DNA of 64,000 nucleotides from Synchiropus splendidus (Eukaryota; Chordata; Actinopteri; Syngnathiformes; Callionymidae): contig NC_071334.1 of NCBI RefSeq assembly GCF_027744825.2, positions 31,712,937 to 31,776,936 of the forward strand, given 5' to 3'. The notes below the pieces were generated by a model. That model was given only the letters and a program-made list of their open reading frames with translations, was not told the DNA's origin and made no database searches. The translations under genes were made by a program, and so were the position numbers. Of this stretch, positions 41,545 through 53,300 are shown one piece after another. Numbering within the stretch: position 1 is the stretch's first letter; every line of letters begins with the position of its first letter.

Positions 41545-41745
41545 TGACAGTGTGTGTGTACTTGCTTATCCTGCTTTGTGGGGACCCAGTCTTGACAAAA
41601 CACCTCCTTGTGAGGACCTTCTGCCTTTGTGGGAGCCATTTGGCCGGACCCCTCAAATCCAAGGCTCAATTTGAGGATTAAACTCCTTAAACTTAAGTTA
41701 AAATAGTTAAAAATAACTAGGTCATTATAATTGGCTTTAAGTTTG
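41545..41745 (+). repeat. Dispersed repeat, copy 2 (TTTGTGGGGAC family)
   Basis: It is homologous to 24385-24520 with the same order of blocks (CTTTGTGGGGAC, CTTGTGAGGAC, TTTGTGGGAGCCATTTGGCCG, CAATTTGAGGATT, AAATAACTAGGTC). It also follows a short GT run. It is slightly longer than copy 1 because of internal insertions. Confidence 0.65.
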
Positions 41746-41860
41746 GTAATATTTGTGTGGCAGAATATGTCTGCAAGTTGGAGAAAAAGTTGAGGCCTGG
41801 TGTGCGTGTGTTTGTCGGAAAGGCAGCGCAAAAGAGTGAGGCAGAGTGAATGAGAAAGGG

Positions 41861-41923
41861 TGTGTGTGTGCAAGTGAGAGAGAGAGGAGAACTAACTGAC
41901 TGAGGGCGTGAGTGTGTGTGTGT

Positions 41924-41981
<58 letters not shown>

Positions 41982-42020
41982 AAGAGAGAGAGGAGAACTG
42001 ACTGACTGAGGGTGTGTGTG
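41861..42020. repeat. Compound (GT)n with duplicated flank
   Basis: A (GT)n tract of about 68 bp (41912-41980, one interruption) lies between two copies of a unit of about 45 bp: GT run, CAAG, AGAGAG, AGGAGAACT, GACTGACTGAGGG. The copies are at 41861-41910 and 41971-42020. Confidence 0.9.
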
Positions 42021-45000
42021 CAGGGAGAGTGCATTTTTACCATGATAGATCATGAGAGAGACCTGTTCTTAATGCACACTTGCACCGGAGAGACCCTCAT
42101 GAGAATGGTGGGGGAGTCAGAAGGGGAGTGAGCAGGGAGAGTCCCTTCTCCCGAACTCATTAACCGTTGTCCTCCTCACCCTCCCTCCTGCGCTCCCACA
42201 ATGCCAGGCAGTGGCGTGCATCAATAATGCCAGTGACAGCACGAGGGAGACGGGTCAAGACAAGAGACCACCATCTCCCTGGCAACCACTGCTACAGCCA
42301 TCATCGCCACGACAACAATTGCAGGTCGCACACGGGGGGTATCCCCCTTCCCCGCTGGCCGAGCTGGCCTCCCACAGCCGTCACACAGAGAGGGCCGCCG
42401 TGCCCGCTGCTGCTGGATCAGAAAGAGCTAAATCCACAGCATGGCTCCAGCGTAGGATGAGGAGGGAGAGCGCTGACTGATCTGGATTCTGAGGTGAACA
42501 GAATGGACGCAGATTCAGTCTGAGCAGCTTTATTCAGCCGTCCAGGAGGAGGATGGGCTAATTCTTGAGGCAGGACAGCCCCAAACCTCGCTGCAGACCA
42601 TCTCTGAGGATTACTGCGATCTGCACCTCAAGCTAACGCGCAGCGAGAAGGACTGTGTCGTCTAAACATGTCGGAGGATGAAATCAGGAACCCCGACTCT
42701 GCAGCCAACACCGATCCTTTCTGTTCGGAGTTTGCTTCCATGCGGAGGTTAATTGATGCGTCTAAATTGAGGGAATCTACCAGTAATTGTCCGTCCCTAC
42801 ATGCCCTGCGATGGACCGTCCACATGTCAAAGGTCTCCTACGCTGCTCGCTCTATGGGGTTCTATAGGCTCCACGTGATCCCCCTGAAGGAGTGAGCTGC
42901 AGGGTTATTTGGAGATGGCGGCGGTGGCAGGCCACAAAAAATCACATGCCCCCCTGGCCTTCAGTTACACTCACATTGTTTCTGCCATATTTTTGTTGTA
43001 TTTATTTATGTATTTATTTCACTTTCTCATTGGTAATACAGGAAAGTAATTATCATGGGAAATCATGCAATAGAAAAGCAACTGAATTTCATGTTGTAAA
43101 ATCCATACAATTAATAGATGATCATACCAAAGAGTGACATGTTTGCAAGCTGCCACACTGAACATGACGGTATATTGACGCTGACAGGGTGGATGACAAT
43201 GAAAGCAAAGTCAAGCCAAAACAAAAGCAGTTGGAGTTTCTCCATAAATGTTCTGCTGTTTACTGCCATTAAACGCTCGCACACTTCAACACACCTCTGT
43301 CTGCTCTTTGAAACAGCGACTGTGGAGGTGTTTGCAGTTAAGTGACAGTTGTGGCAGAGAGAGAAAGGCGATGCAAATTAATAATCTCTCTCTCTCACCT
43401 CCTATAAGGCATAGCATGTCGAGGCTGCAGAGGAGCCTCGTAGATAGTAAATCAGAGAACGCGCTCGGCACAGAACAGCTGTAAGAGAGAGAGAGAGTGT
43501 GTAGGAATCTGCGTGGGTGAGCAACACAGGAGAAGTTTGGAAGCCACAGCGCACTCACAGTGCCATGGAAGAGAGTAGATTATAATGAACTCTTCATAAT
43601 AGAAGTGAAAGTGTGATGTGACTGGGTGTGATGCTGTGAAAACCACAGTGGCAGCAGCAGTTGTGACAGTCACACAGGCCCTTGTTTCTGCTCAAGCATT
43701 TATTACAGTCCAAATACACGTCGCTTGTCCTCGGAATAGTTCTCCATCCCCCGTCACTGGACCCGCTCGCTGTCATGTGACGCAACTGTGCAGTAGTTTC
43801 TTATTAGCCATTTGTAACTAACTTCACTGACTGTTATTACTCAGCAAACTCTGATAGCCACAGACGAATCCAAAGGATCCGCCATTGTCTTATTTGCTAC
43901 CGTAACTTAATATTTAGTTTTCACCACAGCAGCGATTCATTTTGGTGAAATGTTGACTCGACTCAAAGCATCGGATTGTTGTTGTCAGTCAGGTCAACCA
44001 GGTACGGCAGCAAGACGCCTATTTTAGTGGAGAAAAAAGCTTGTTTTCCCTCTCAAAGTTTCTGCGACTAAATTAAGCACACAGAGCCACACCCTTTCTG
44101 CAGCTACTTCAAGATCAATTGGGTTTAAGAGGTCTAATACAACATTCACAATTTTGAGTTTGTTGGATCTGCATGTAATGTATGCACGAATTCCCAAAAA
44201 TAGCAAAGTAAAATTGAATGAGCGGGCTCTTGTGTCAGCAGTCACTCCCCAACCATCTGTTTTATGAACATGCAAGTCACTTTATTGACAGACTCATTTA
44301 GCAACATTCGTTTTAGCCAGTTTTATCTCTGTTTAACCAGCTCCACTTGGTATTTACTGACGGACATATAATGACTAATGTGAAAGGAGTTCAACAGAAT
44401 TCCAAAGTGATTCCACTTCTGCTGCTCTGACAGAATGTTTAGCCTCTCAGCTTTTTTGTTTGTTTTGCTGACCACATATGCAGTCAGAAGAGCTCACATC
44501 AACCCTCGTACGTGCCGCTTTAGAGAGTAAGATCGACCCTCTCTACGCCGCTTGACCAGCACCGCGGCACAGCCAGATTAGAATCAGAGGGGAGAAGTAA
44601 GTTTTTAAGGAGAGGTCATTTGATCCCTCTGCAATCCTGCAAGCTACGGTACATTGGACGCTCTCTACAAGGCTTTTACAATTCAGAGAAATGATCTTGT
44701 CTTATATGGTTAAGTGTGTGTTTCCCATGTGGTCATTTTTTGACTTGAGGTGGAAGGAAAAGGACATTTCAGGTTTGAAACTTTGAAAAAATAAATATTA
44801 TTTTTTTTCTAGTTTTCTGTTGCGTATTCATCAATAAGTAAGCTGTGTGACCTTGAAAGGCTAAGCTCATTCACTACAAGTGCTAGGTACTTTTTACGAG
44901 TGTTTTTCAGTTTTCATTATAAATACATGACTTTATCTAGACTTGGCTTGCTAAAAATATACTTATCAAGCTGTTATGAAGTAGACAAACTAATTAGTGA

Positions 45001-45940
45001 GGACAAAATGTAACACTGTATGACAGGGTTGCATGGCGCGCAGTCAGACATTGACTTCATGTAACAGCCTCGCTGTTCCCGTCTTCTTCTACCGTGATGA
45101 AAATGTCAGAGCAACAGGTTGAAATGTAAGTTGCAGGACAAAGATTCCTTGCATAGAGGATCATATTTGAAACCTCATTTAAATAAATATAGCCACAACG
45201 GCCAGAGACATATGAGGAAAATGACACAAAAGAGGCATTGTTTAAATTGTGTTTTATTTGTTTTAATTGAAATTCAAAAGGGTTGGGTTTGGACCGGAGG
45301 GAAATGAACGGGAAAGGTATATATTTTCAATGAATGTCCCAGTTCATTTAGATTTGGCCCCAGGCGAGAACCATCTCATCAACTATTTTCTTTTTTTTTC
45401 TTCATGGAATGCGTAGCTGGGGCGTACCTCCATTTCTGGATTGACCGGTAACCCGTAAGAGCTGCTGACTAACTGGACAAAGGATTAGCGTGGAATCAAA
45501 TATTCCTCTACGCCGACCTCACAGTGGAGTTTGGTGCAGATTGCAAAGAAACATTTGGCAGCAACTTACAGCAACATTGGTGTGTGTGGTCTGGCCGTAT
45601 CGCTTTTCTTCGAGATGTTGTGATGTGGATGCAGTGAGGTTTCAATACCCAAAATGAAGTTAAAGTCCCCTGCTTCACAGCTTCCAGGACAGTGACTGTG
45701 TGAGTCATTCGCACAGCATTTTACCCTCATTGCAGTGTTCTGTACCACACTCCCTGCTACGGGCCACTAACAAAACACACCACTTCACTTACTTTGTCAT
45801 CGTGCTTTTCCCCAAACATCTGTCCGACATCTATTTGCCTTCTAGAGCATCATGCATTTTTAGGAAATATTAACTTCCCTAGTGAGTTTATGTGATCGAA
45901 TTAGTGACCGCTTGAAACACGTGCTTAAATATTAAGCCAG
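42021..45940. other. Intergenic DNA with an unexplained GC-rich block
   Basis: The part 42167-42900 is GC-rich, complex and free of simple repeats. It contains two open frames on the plus strand (42211-42480 and 42668-42895) that I cannot assign. The rest, 42901-45940, is AT-rich with short repeats and shows no exon or RNA gene. Confidence 0.55.
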
Positions 45941-45944
45941 TTTC

Positions 45945-47110
45945 ATTCATCCGTCGTCAAGCTTGCGCTGACTGCGATCGCGTTAGCGGACGAACGGTGA
46001 AGACGTTCGCACGCTTCGTGTGTGTGCGTGCGTGCGTGTTTCTGGATGAAGCGCCGATGCCAGCAAAACAAAACGACACATGAAATGACCGGAAGCTCCG
46101 CGACCACAACTGTCCCCGTGTTGACTATCATATCCAGCCGCCGCGTTTTCCCGCATTCGTATTCCAGGTCGTTAAGAAATCGGTGTGAAACATGTCAGGT
46201 CCCGGTTCGAGCGCTTGTTGAATCGAAGCGACAGCGACGGCGGCGTCGGATGTTTCCTTTCGGACAGAAAAACAAGAAGCGGCAGTCGAACCAATCGCCG
46301 AGCCGCGAGCGTCACGGAAGCGCACGAGTGTGGGGTCTCGGCCAATGACAGCTTGAATGAGCGTTGCACCCCCACGTGGGGCTTGAGATCCGGACGACAA
46401 GGCCGGGTGTAAGGCCAATCACGGGGAACCGAGGTGTTAATCTGGACGCTGATTGGCTGGCTGTTTTTCACCGTCTCCTCACTCATCACGTTTAGCCCGC
46501 TGATGTTTAACTCTTTCGTGCCACGCGGGCAGAAGCCGCGCCGCGCGCCCGACACCAGCCCGCGCCGCAAGAGCCGAACGTGCATGAACGAGTGATTGAA
46601 GAAACGCGATACAGCAGTTAATCCGGAGAGTTTCCAAGCTTTGTTTCACGCACATATTGAAGGGAAAGTGAGAGTCGTGGACTGGACCACAGCGGGACCG
46701 CGAGCCGTGTTGTCCTCGTCATAATCGAGTCAGCGTGCAAGAGGGAAAAAAAAGAAGCCCAGTGAGATTAAAAGCACATGAGGAACGCATGTTTAGCTGC
46801 GAGCTATAGCCCACATTCGCACGTTGGCGCAGTAAAACGGTGAGACAGACCTGCTCCTGTTTTACAAACAGCCCGTGTTACACGACACAGACTGTGAAAG
46901 CGGAAAAGACTTGAAAAGCAGCCATTTTAAACAGCACCAAAGTCCTTTCCTCCCACGCCAAGCAGTCGCACAGGCACCGACAGCATCGCACCAAGCATCA
47001 ATCTTCCCTTTTTACCTCCCGAATCTATGCGCGGCCGCCTCCTGCCAGAGGAGAAGGCGGACACCGCCGCTCAGCGGCGACGCGATGAACTGACGCGGAA
47101 GCGACAAAAA
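45945..47110. promoter_or_regulatory. CpG-rich promoter-like segment with four CCAAT boxes
   Basis: CpG is dense here and scarce in the neighbouring 20 kb. CCAAT boxes stand at 46291, 46342 and 46415, and an inverted one (ATTGG) at 46452, spaced 37-73 bp, a typical NF-Y housekeeping promoter layout. A plausible plus-strand first-exon donor (gtgaga) lies at 46840. No coding exon starts here. It could be a distal FSCN2 promoter, a noncoding RNA promoter, or a remnant at the place where mammals have ACTG1. Confidence 0.55.
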
Positions 47111-48520
47111 CGCATCGCTCGTTTTTAAATAGTTCCGCTGTTGAGCTAAATCTTCCTGTGTAAACAGGGACGTTTGTGCGAGCTGAGCTGAGCTCTTAAA
47201 CCAGCGGCCCGAGACATGAGCGATCTGCCTCCTTGTTTGTGAGGCCTATAATTCTGAAGGACTCTGCCCTGATGAATGACACTCGTCCCAGCAACGCATG
47301 AGGTTTGTGGCCTTCTTCAACCCACTCCTGAGTAGTGCGTCTCCAAAAACACACAACGATCCGTCGTCATCCATCCACAGTCAGGCGACGTCAAACACGG
47401 CCTAAAAAAAAACAAGCCCTCCATCAAGACATGTGGTGTATAAGGTAAAACTGCTCCACTAGAACAGACCACATGGTGCTGAGGCGAAAACATTCCCTTC
47501 ATCATGTGGTAGGTGAATAATTATTGTCTAATTCATTACCTGGACTAAATCAGTAGACATTGCAATAGAATGACCATGATAGTATCATATAGCATGTTTT
47601 TAATGGTGTACCAAAAAAGGTAGTTTTTTATGATGCTGACAATGGCAGCCTAATGCCTAGACAACAAGGCTAATGGATTTCCCAATACATGACAGACAGC
47701 TAGATATAGTCATCCCAAAGGTTGCTGCCATCGCGGGTCGCTATAGAACATAGAGGACATGAAAGACGGGATCAGATTTAAAAGTTTTTGGGTTTTTTTT
47801 GCATGCTATGCACAGGTGACAGCCTCTGAATCTGAATATCTGATCCAACAAAAGTATATTTTATCCACACTGGTATAGAACTGTAGACTTTAGTCAAATA
47901 GGATTGTTTGGGGAGAAGGGGAGACGGATGACAGAGGAGGGGGATGATGAGCAAAGGAATACCGGGATGCTCCTGTGAGGACAGATGAGAGAGTGTGTGT
48001 GTGTGTGCACGAGGGGGAGAGGGGAGGAGAACAGGGGAACCTGCAGGGTGTGAGGCAGCACCCCGCAGTCCCACGTAATGGCAGAATAGAACTTAATAGG
48101 GTAGAAAAAGGCTGTAGGCAGTTAACTCAGAAACGGTCATTTGGAATTCTTCTCGCTCTTTGTCCCTCCTTCATGTCGTCCACCACAAACCTTCTATATC
48201 TTTAACCTACCTCCCCTCCTACTGTTCCACCTTTCTGCCGTCCGCCCTCCTCCCATTTGCTCTTTCAGTACCTCTCTCTCTCACCGTCGTCCCTTCTCCA
48301 CCCCGACCCTCCTCCTCTGGTGTCTCCTTGGAGGAGGTGTAATGATAGCTATTTGAGTGTCATCAGCGGAGCGCTGTAATGGCTTCTAAAGCACCATCCT
48401 ACGGTTGCCACGGTGAACCTGGCACAGCCTCGTCCCGGAATAAGTGGTGAAAAAAAAACATCTGGTTAGATATCGACAGGCGTCCGCCAGCAGTTAAGAC
48501 TGCACGTCGGCAGACGATGA

Positions 48521-48540
48521 CGTGGCCCCCGGGGGCCACG
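48521..48540. repeat. Perfect 20-bp GC palindrome
   Basis: CGTGGCCCCC is followed directly by its reverse complement GGGGGCCACG with no spacer. The match stops at both ends. Confidence 0.95.
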
Positions 48541-49204
48541 GAGAGTAAGCTAATGATGCGTGGGATAGAACACATATGAGATGTACGGTAATAGTGATGA
48601 TGGCAAAAGTAATGAAAATAACAGCGTTGATAACGACAACGGTATATGACTTTTTTGATTTGTGTCTTCTCAAACTTACCCTGTGTTCTGTGGTGGCCTG
48701 AAATGTCCTATTCTAAACACTTTTGCATTTTGATAAAACACAACCTTTTTCTGACACTTCAACGAAACTTAGGCTGAGTGCGCAAATATATAATTCTGTT
48801 GATGAAATAGCATTTTAGGAAAATATTTCAGTGAACACTGCATAAAAGAGGCAACTAGCAAATCATTGTCTCTTTGGCGTCTTTATTTCTATCATGTGTT
48901 CTTTCTCTTTTGCCGAACAAACGTGGACACGCAGACTGTAAATTCACGTGCAAGAGCATTTAAAACCAACTTTATCACATCAAATGTTCCGCCTGGGGAC
49001 GGAGAGCCATTATTCTTTTTGTCATTAGTTAAGTGCACAATCTCCCTTTTCATGTGTTGGTCACATTTTGCGTGACCAGTTCAAGTCTGGGTCAGCAGGA
49101 GTAAATCTTCCTGTTGGTGGCGTTTACTACGACCCCCAGCTGACCTCTATGTGTATGTGGTGATGACACGCATGGGTCGGCCAGCCGTTTGGACAATGAT
49201 AGGG

Positions 49205-49205
<1 letters not shown>

Positions 49206-49249
<44 letters not shown>
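49206..49249. repeat. (GT)n microsatellite
   Basis: About 22 uninterrupted GT units. Confidence 0.95.
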
Positions 49250-49251
<2 letters not shown>

Positions 49252-49730
49252 TCAGTGGAACTGGGTGGGGTGGTACCAGTAGATTAGGTAGGTTGGAATG
49301 ATTGGGTTGAGGATTAGATGGACTCAGGAAGAGACACGTCTGTTTACTCAACATTGACAACGTATAATGAGCGGCTTGGCGAGGTGGATGATTCACACGC
49401 ACACAAACACACACACACACACAGATTCATTTAAGCCCCATATGTTGAGTAGCTTGTTATTCTCCTGCCATCACAATCCCCCTCGGTTTGTCCACTGAAT
49501 TCGGAAGTCCGCCTCCCGCGAAGTGACCCAGAGCTCTTGCAATCAGAGACGGTGTGTAACTGAACCCCGGACAGGTAAGAGGAGCCGCGCTCACCCCACA
49601 GACATGGAGGCCGCTCTGGTTACCCGGCGCCGAGTGCATATGTGCACATTGTTTCTACTCACCTGCCTTTATGTGTCAGAGAGGAGGGAAAAGGAGGGCA
49701 GAGAATAAAACACAGAGGCAAAGAAAGGCG

Positions 49731-49820
49731 GGATTATATACATGGCAGAGGAGAGAAAGGTAGGGAGAATGGAGGAGAGGAGGGAAGGAAAGAGAATGAC
49801 ACAGAGGATTAAGATTACAG
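49731..49820 (+). promoter_or_regulatory. Candidate FSCN2 core promoter with TATA-like and CRX/OTX-like sites
   Basis: GGATTATATA at 49731-49740 overlaps a CRX/OTX core (GGATTA) with a TATA-like TATATA. GGATTAAG (49806-49813, complement CTTAATCC) and AGATTACA (49812-49819) lie 70 bp on. CRX-type TAATCC sites are expected for a photoreceptor gene. The segment sits about 650 bp upstream of the ATG and just before a likely 5'UTR exon. It is motif-based only. Confidence 0.4.
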
Positions 49821-50139
49821 AGGCCAGCATCCTTTGTAGTGAGGTTCACTTGTGATGGACTGGTGTATGCCGAGAGGAAGGAGTCGACAGAGGATGTTCC
49901 TCTTCATTGATCAAACTGCTTGCTAACCCAGAAAGCAGCGGCTCTTGAAGAGGATGAACTGAAGGAGTGACCAGTCGCTGCGAGCAGGAGGGACCGAGGA
50001 CAGGCCAGGGACGATGAGATAAGCAGGTGAAAGTTGACTGATGAGAACCAGTTGGATGAGCTCAGCCACTGTTTAAAGACACCCGCTGACTTGAGCTGGG
50101 TCACCCGCCGAAGGTGCATCCGGGAGCCACAAAACCACA
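49765..50139 (+). other. fscn2: Probable FSCN2 5'UTR exon
   Basis: A perfect donor (gtaagt) follows 50139, and a good acceptor (ctctttgtag) ends at 50380, six bases before the FSCN2 ATG. This implies a 241-bp intron in the 5'UTR. The exon's left edge is set only by the TATA-like site upstream and is uncertain. Confidence 0.4.
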
Positions 50140-50386
50140 GTAAGTAAATAAGCCTGGGATAATATCATTTATTGAGTAGGCCCTTGCTGGAGGGAGGAAT
50201 TTGAGGTCGCAGATACTGTACCTGAATAAATTGATTTCCTGTCTGACAGACTTTCTCCTTTCATCATTCTGCATGACAGCAGCACAAACCAGTGTTCTGT
50301 CACTCACACGGCTCATTTGAGTGGTTCGTGATGAGTCGCCTGCTCCTCACTCATCCTCCCCTTGCTGCACCTCTTTGTAGGTCAGG

Positions 50387-53300
50387 ATGCCTTCCAATGG
50401 AAACCGGCCTTTAAAGCTCCAGTTCGGACTGATCAACCATGAGAGTCGCTACCTCACTGCAGAGTCCTTTGGATATAAGGTACCTCAACCAACAGACATT
50501 AACTGGAATCAACTTAGAAACACATTTCATGACTTTAGAAACACAGAGAAGACAGTCAAATCAGTGAAAGAACTTGCGTCAAGATACCAAGGATGGCACC
50601 TACTGTCCAACTTTATAACAAAAGCAGCATGTTTGTCACCACAGTCGCTTATTTTAGTGAGTCAATTGTGTGCCGCGTTTTGTAAAGTTAACTTTTCCTG
50701 GAAGCTAGCAATGAATGCAAGCGTGAATGATGAAACCTTCCTCAGTCCACATGCAACCTCAGAACTAAAGTCTTGCTGTTAACTGTCAAGAGCAGCATCA
50801 TTCTCTCCTTAGAGGAGGCTTTTTGCTCTCTGGAAACCATTATCGGGGCTGGGCAGAGGTGACAAGTGCACATCCTCTTTGCCAGGTAAATGCCTCAGCA
50901 CCAAGTCTGAAGAGGAAGCAGATTTGGACTCTGGAGCAAGACTCTCAGGACACACAGGTCATCTACCTGAGGAGCCACCTCGGACGCTACCTGGCCTCCG
51001 ACAAGGACGGGAGGGTGACGTGTGAAGCAGATGGCCGCAATTCAGACTGCCGTTTCCTGATTGTGCCTCGATCCGACGGACGATGGGCCTTGCAGTCTGA
51101 GCAGCACCTCCGCTTCTTTGGTGGCTCCCGAGATTACCTGTCTTGCTTTGCTCAGGTGATCACAGATGCAGAGCTGTGGGCGATACACCTGGCCCTCCAT
51201 CCACAGGCCAACCTGCTGTCTGTGGCCCGCAAGCGCTACGCTCATCTGTCCGCGGAAGACGGCGAGATCGCAGTGGATCTGAACATTCCCTGGGGAGTGG
51301 CTGCTCTCCTGACTCTTGTTTACATCGACGGGAAGTATTCCCTAAAAACCTGCGACAGTCGCTTCCTCGGCAACGACGGGAAGCTGCTGATGCAGAGCAG
51401 CCGGTCTGCGGCCTACACACTGGAGCTCAAGTGTGGGAAGCTGGCCTTCAAAGACTGCGAAGGCAAGTACCTGTCCCCCATGGGACCCACAGGCACCTTG
51501 AGGTCGGGACGTTGCTCCAAGCCAGGCAAGGATGAATTGTTTGACCTGGAGGAGAGCCATCCACAGGTGGTTCTGATGGCAGCCAATGGCCGATACGTCT
51601 CCATAAGACAAGGTAAGTGGCATTAAAATCACCTGCAAGCAAGCCCATTTTGTAGACCTCGTGTTGGTTATGGTCGCTGACCGGCAACATATACGAATGC
51701 ATCGCCTTTTACCGTGACTTCAATTGGTTTTTCAGAAGAACAGGGATTGTTCTACCTTTAATTACATTGCAGCATCACTTCAGAGACAAGTCTTGATGTC
51801 ATACACTCTTCAGGGTATCGGACACAGATTCTGATGGGTCCAGAATGATTCATTGGACTTTTTTTATCTGCAACATACCAGGTCACTACAACCAAACCGT
51901 TTGCGTGGAAATGTTTGCTTAATATTCTCTGGAACTTGCTGCCAGTCTTGAAAAATCCACCGGGCCTTCGGAACGACAAAAACAAAGCAGGAAAAAAATA
52001 TAAATGCTGCAGAGAAGTCTCCTCAAAAAATCTGGTTGGTTTGTCCCATTTAACTGACACAGTTCAACACTGAACAGCTCCAGTAACTCATTTTCTCGAC
52101 CAAGAAGGGTTATGTTTTCAACTGCATTGGTTTGTGTATTCAAAATAACTTGAATAGTTGAGGACAAATTTTTAGGAAATGGGACAAATACATATATTTT
52201 TTCTATTGTAAACGCCCCTGAATGTTTAAGCTATTATACTACTAGCTACGAATATATGGGGCATCAAACGTGGTAAACTCTAAGCCTCAATAAGTGGAAA
52301 CACAACCCGACTAAAGTCATTTGTGTGGACAACGGGAGACCTTATGTGACCTGCTCTCACACTGTACTACCAAAGAATCGATCAGTATGCATTATTTAAA
52401 AACTCATTGAGAATTGAAACCACTTTTCCTGGAGTGACCTGGCAGTCGGCAGAAAGATGGATCCACGTCTCGGAAAAGTGATGTGCGGGGAGCAAGCCTG
52501 CTGAATATGCATGGTAATGTAGAGAAGGCCAATCTAGAGTGATTGATACCTGATCAGGGATGCGAGGGCGGTAATTATGAGTAATGTAGACCACCTCACC
52601 AATCAGCAAGGATCGTCTCGGGTAGACCGGATGGCTGTTCAGATTGTAGAGGAGACACTTGCCGGCATTCTCAGATCCCTTCCCTGATTTAAATAAGCAG
52701 GTTACTGTTGTGGTCCTTTGATGAGGTCATGCATGAAAATAATGTGAGCGTGTTATAATAGCTATAAAAAGCCATCATAGACAAATACATGACAAGCATT
52801 GTTCTCTCATGCTGCACAATCATATGGTTCTTTGAAACCCAGTTCTTGGAAAAGCCATCACACAACTAGATCTGTCAAGCAGCGTCAGTCCAACCCAACA
52901 TAACATTTCAGGTGACTTCAGACACAGATAAACAAAGACAGTCTTGCCATAGCTGTGGCCCACGGATCAGATATTACAGCCTTAAAAGTGGGTGACTTGC
53001 CTTGCATGTGAAGGTGAATATATTCATTGAAGTGTGTTATATGTCGCGGTGATATGAGTGGCACTTATTTTATGTGCCTTTATTATGATCAAGAGAAGAG
53101 GAGCGGGTTGAACTCTGTTCCTCATGAGCCACGGTCTCTCAGAAACCCTGCTCTTTCTCTCGTGGATGAATGTCTGGGCTTTGTGGCGTAATAACGTTTA
53201 CACTTGGGTCTTGCCCCTCGGGTTTAGCGAAACAGCTGCCTGTAACGTATCTGCCGTGCTGTAATACGACTGCTTGATACTGCCTTGTGTGCTTACGCTA

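Larger units (their letters stand above)
47111..49700. other. Intergenic DNA upstream of FSCN2
   Basis: Mostly AT-rich unique sequence. It includes a 20-bp perfect GC palindrome at 48521-48540, a (GT)n tract at 49206-49249, a (CA)n tract at 49407-49422 and a CRX-like GGATTAG at 49311. No exon is seen. Confidence 0.6.

Noticed and set aside
17746..46000. Search for an ACTG1-type actin gene between BAHCC1 and FSCN2
   Set aside because: No frame on either strand shows actin blocks; the gene is taken to be absent.
46022..46585. Open frames of 96-137 codons in the CpG-rich segment
   Set aside because: Long frames are expected where stop codons are rare in GC-rich DNA. Arg/Ser-rich products with no family pattern and overlap on both strands argue against coding.
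51143..51535. 130-codon plus-strand frame and several minus-strand frames over FSCN2
   Set aside because: Shadow frames of the FSCN2 second coding exon, whose protein is clearly fascin.
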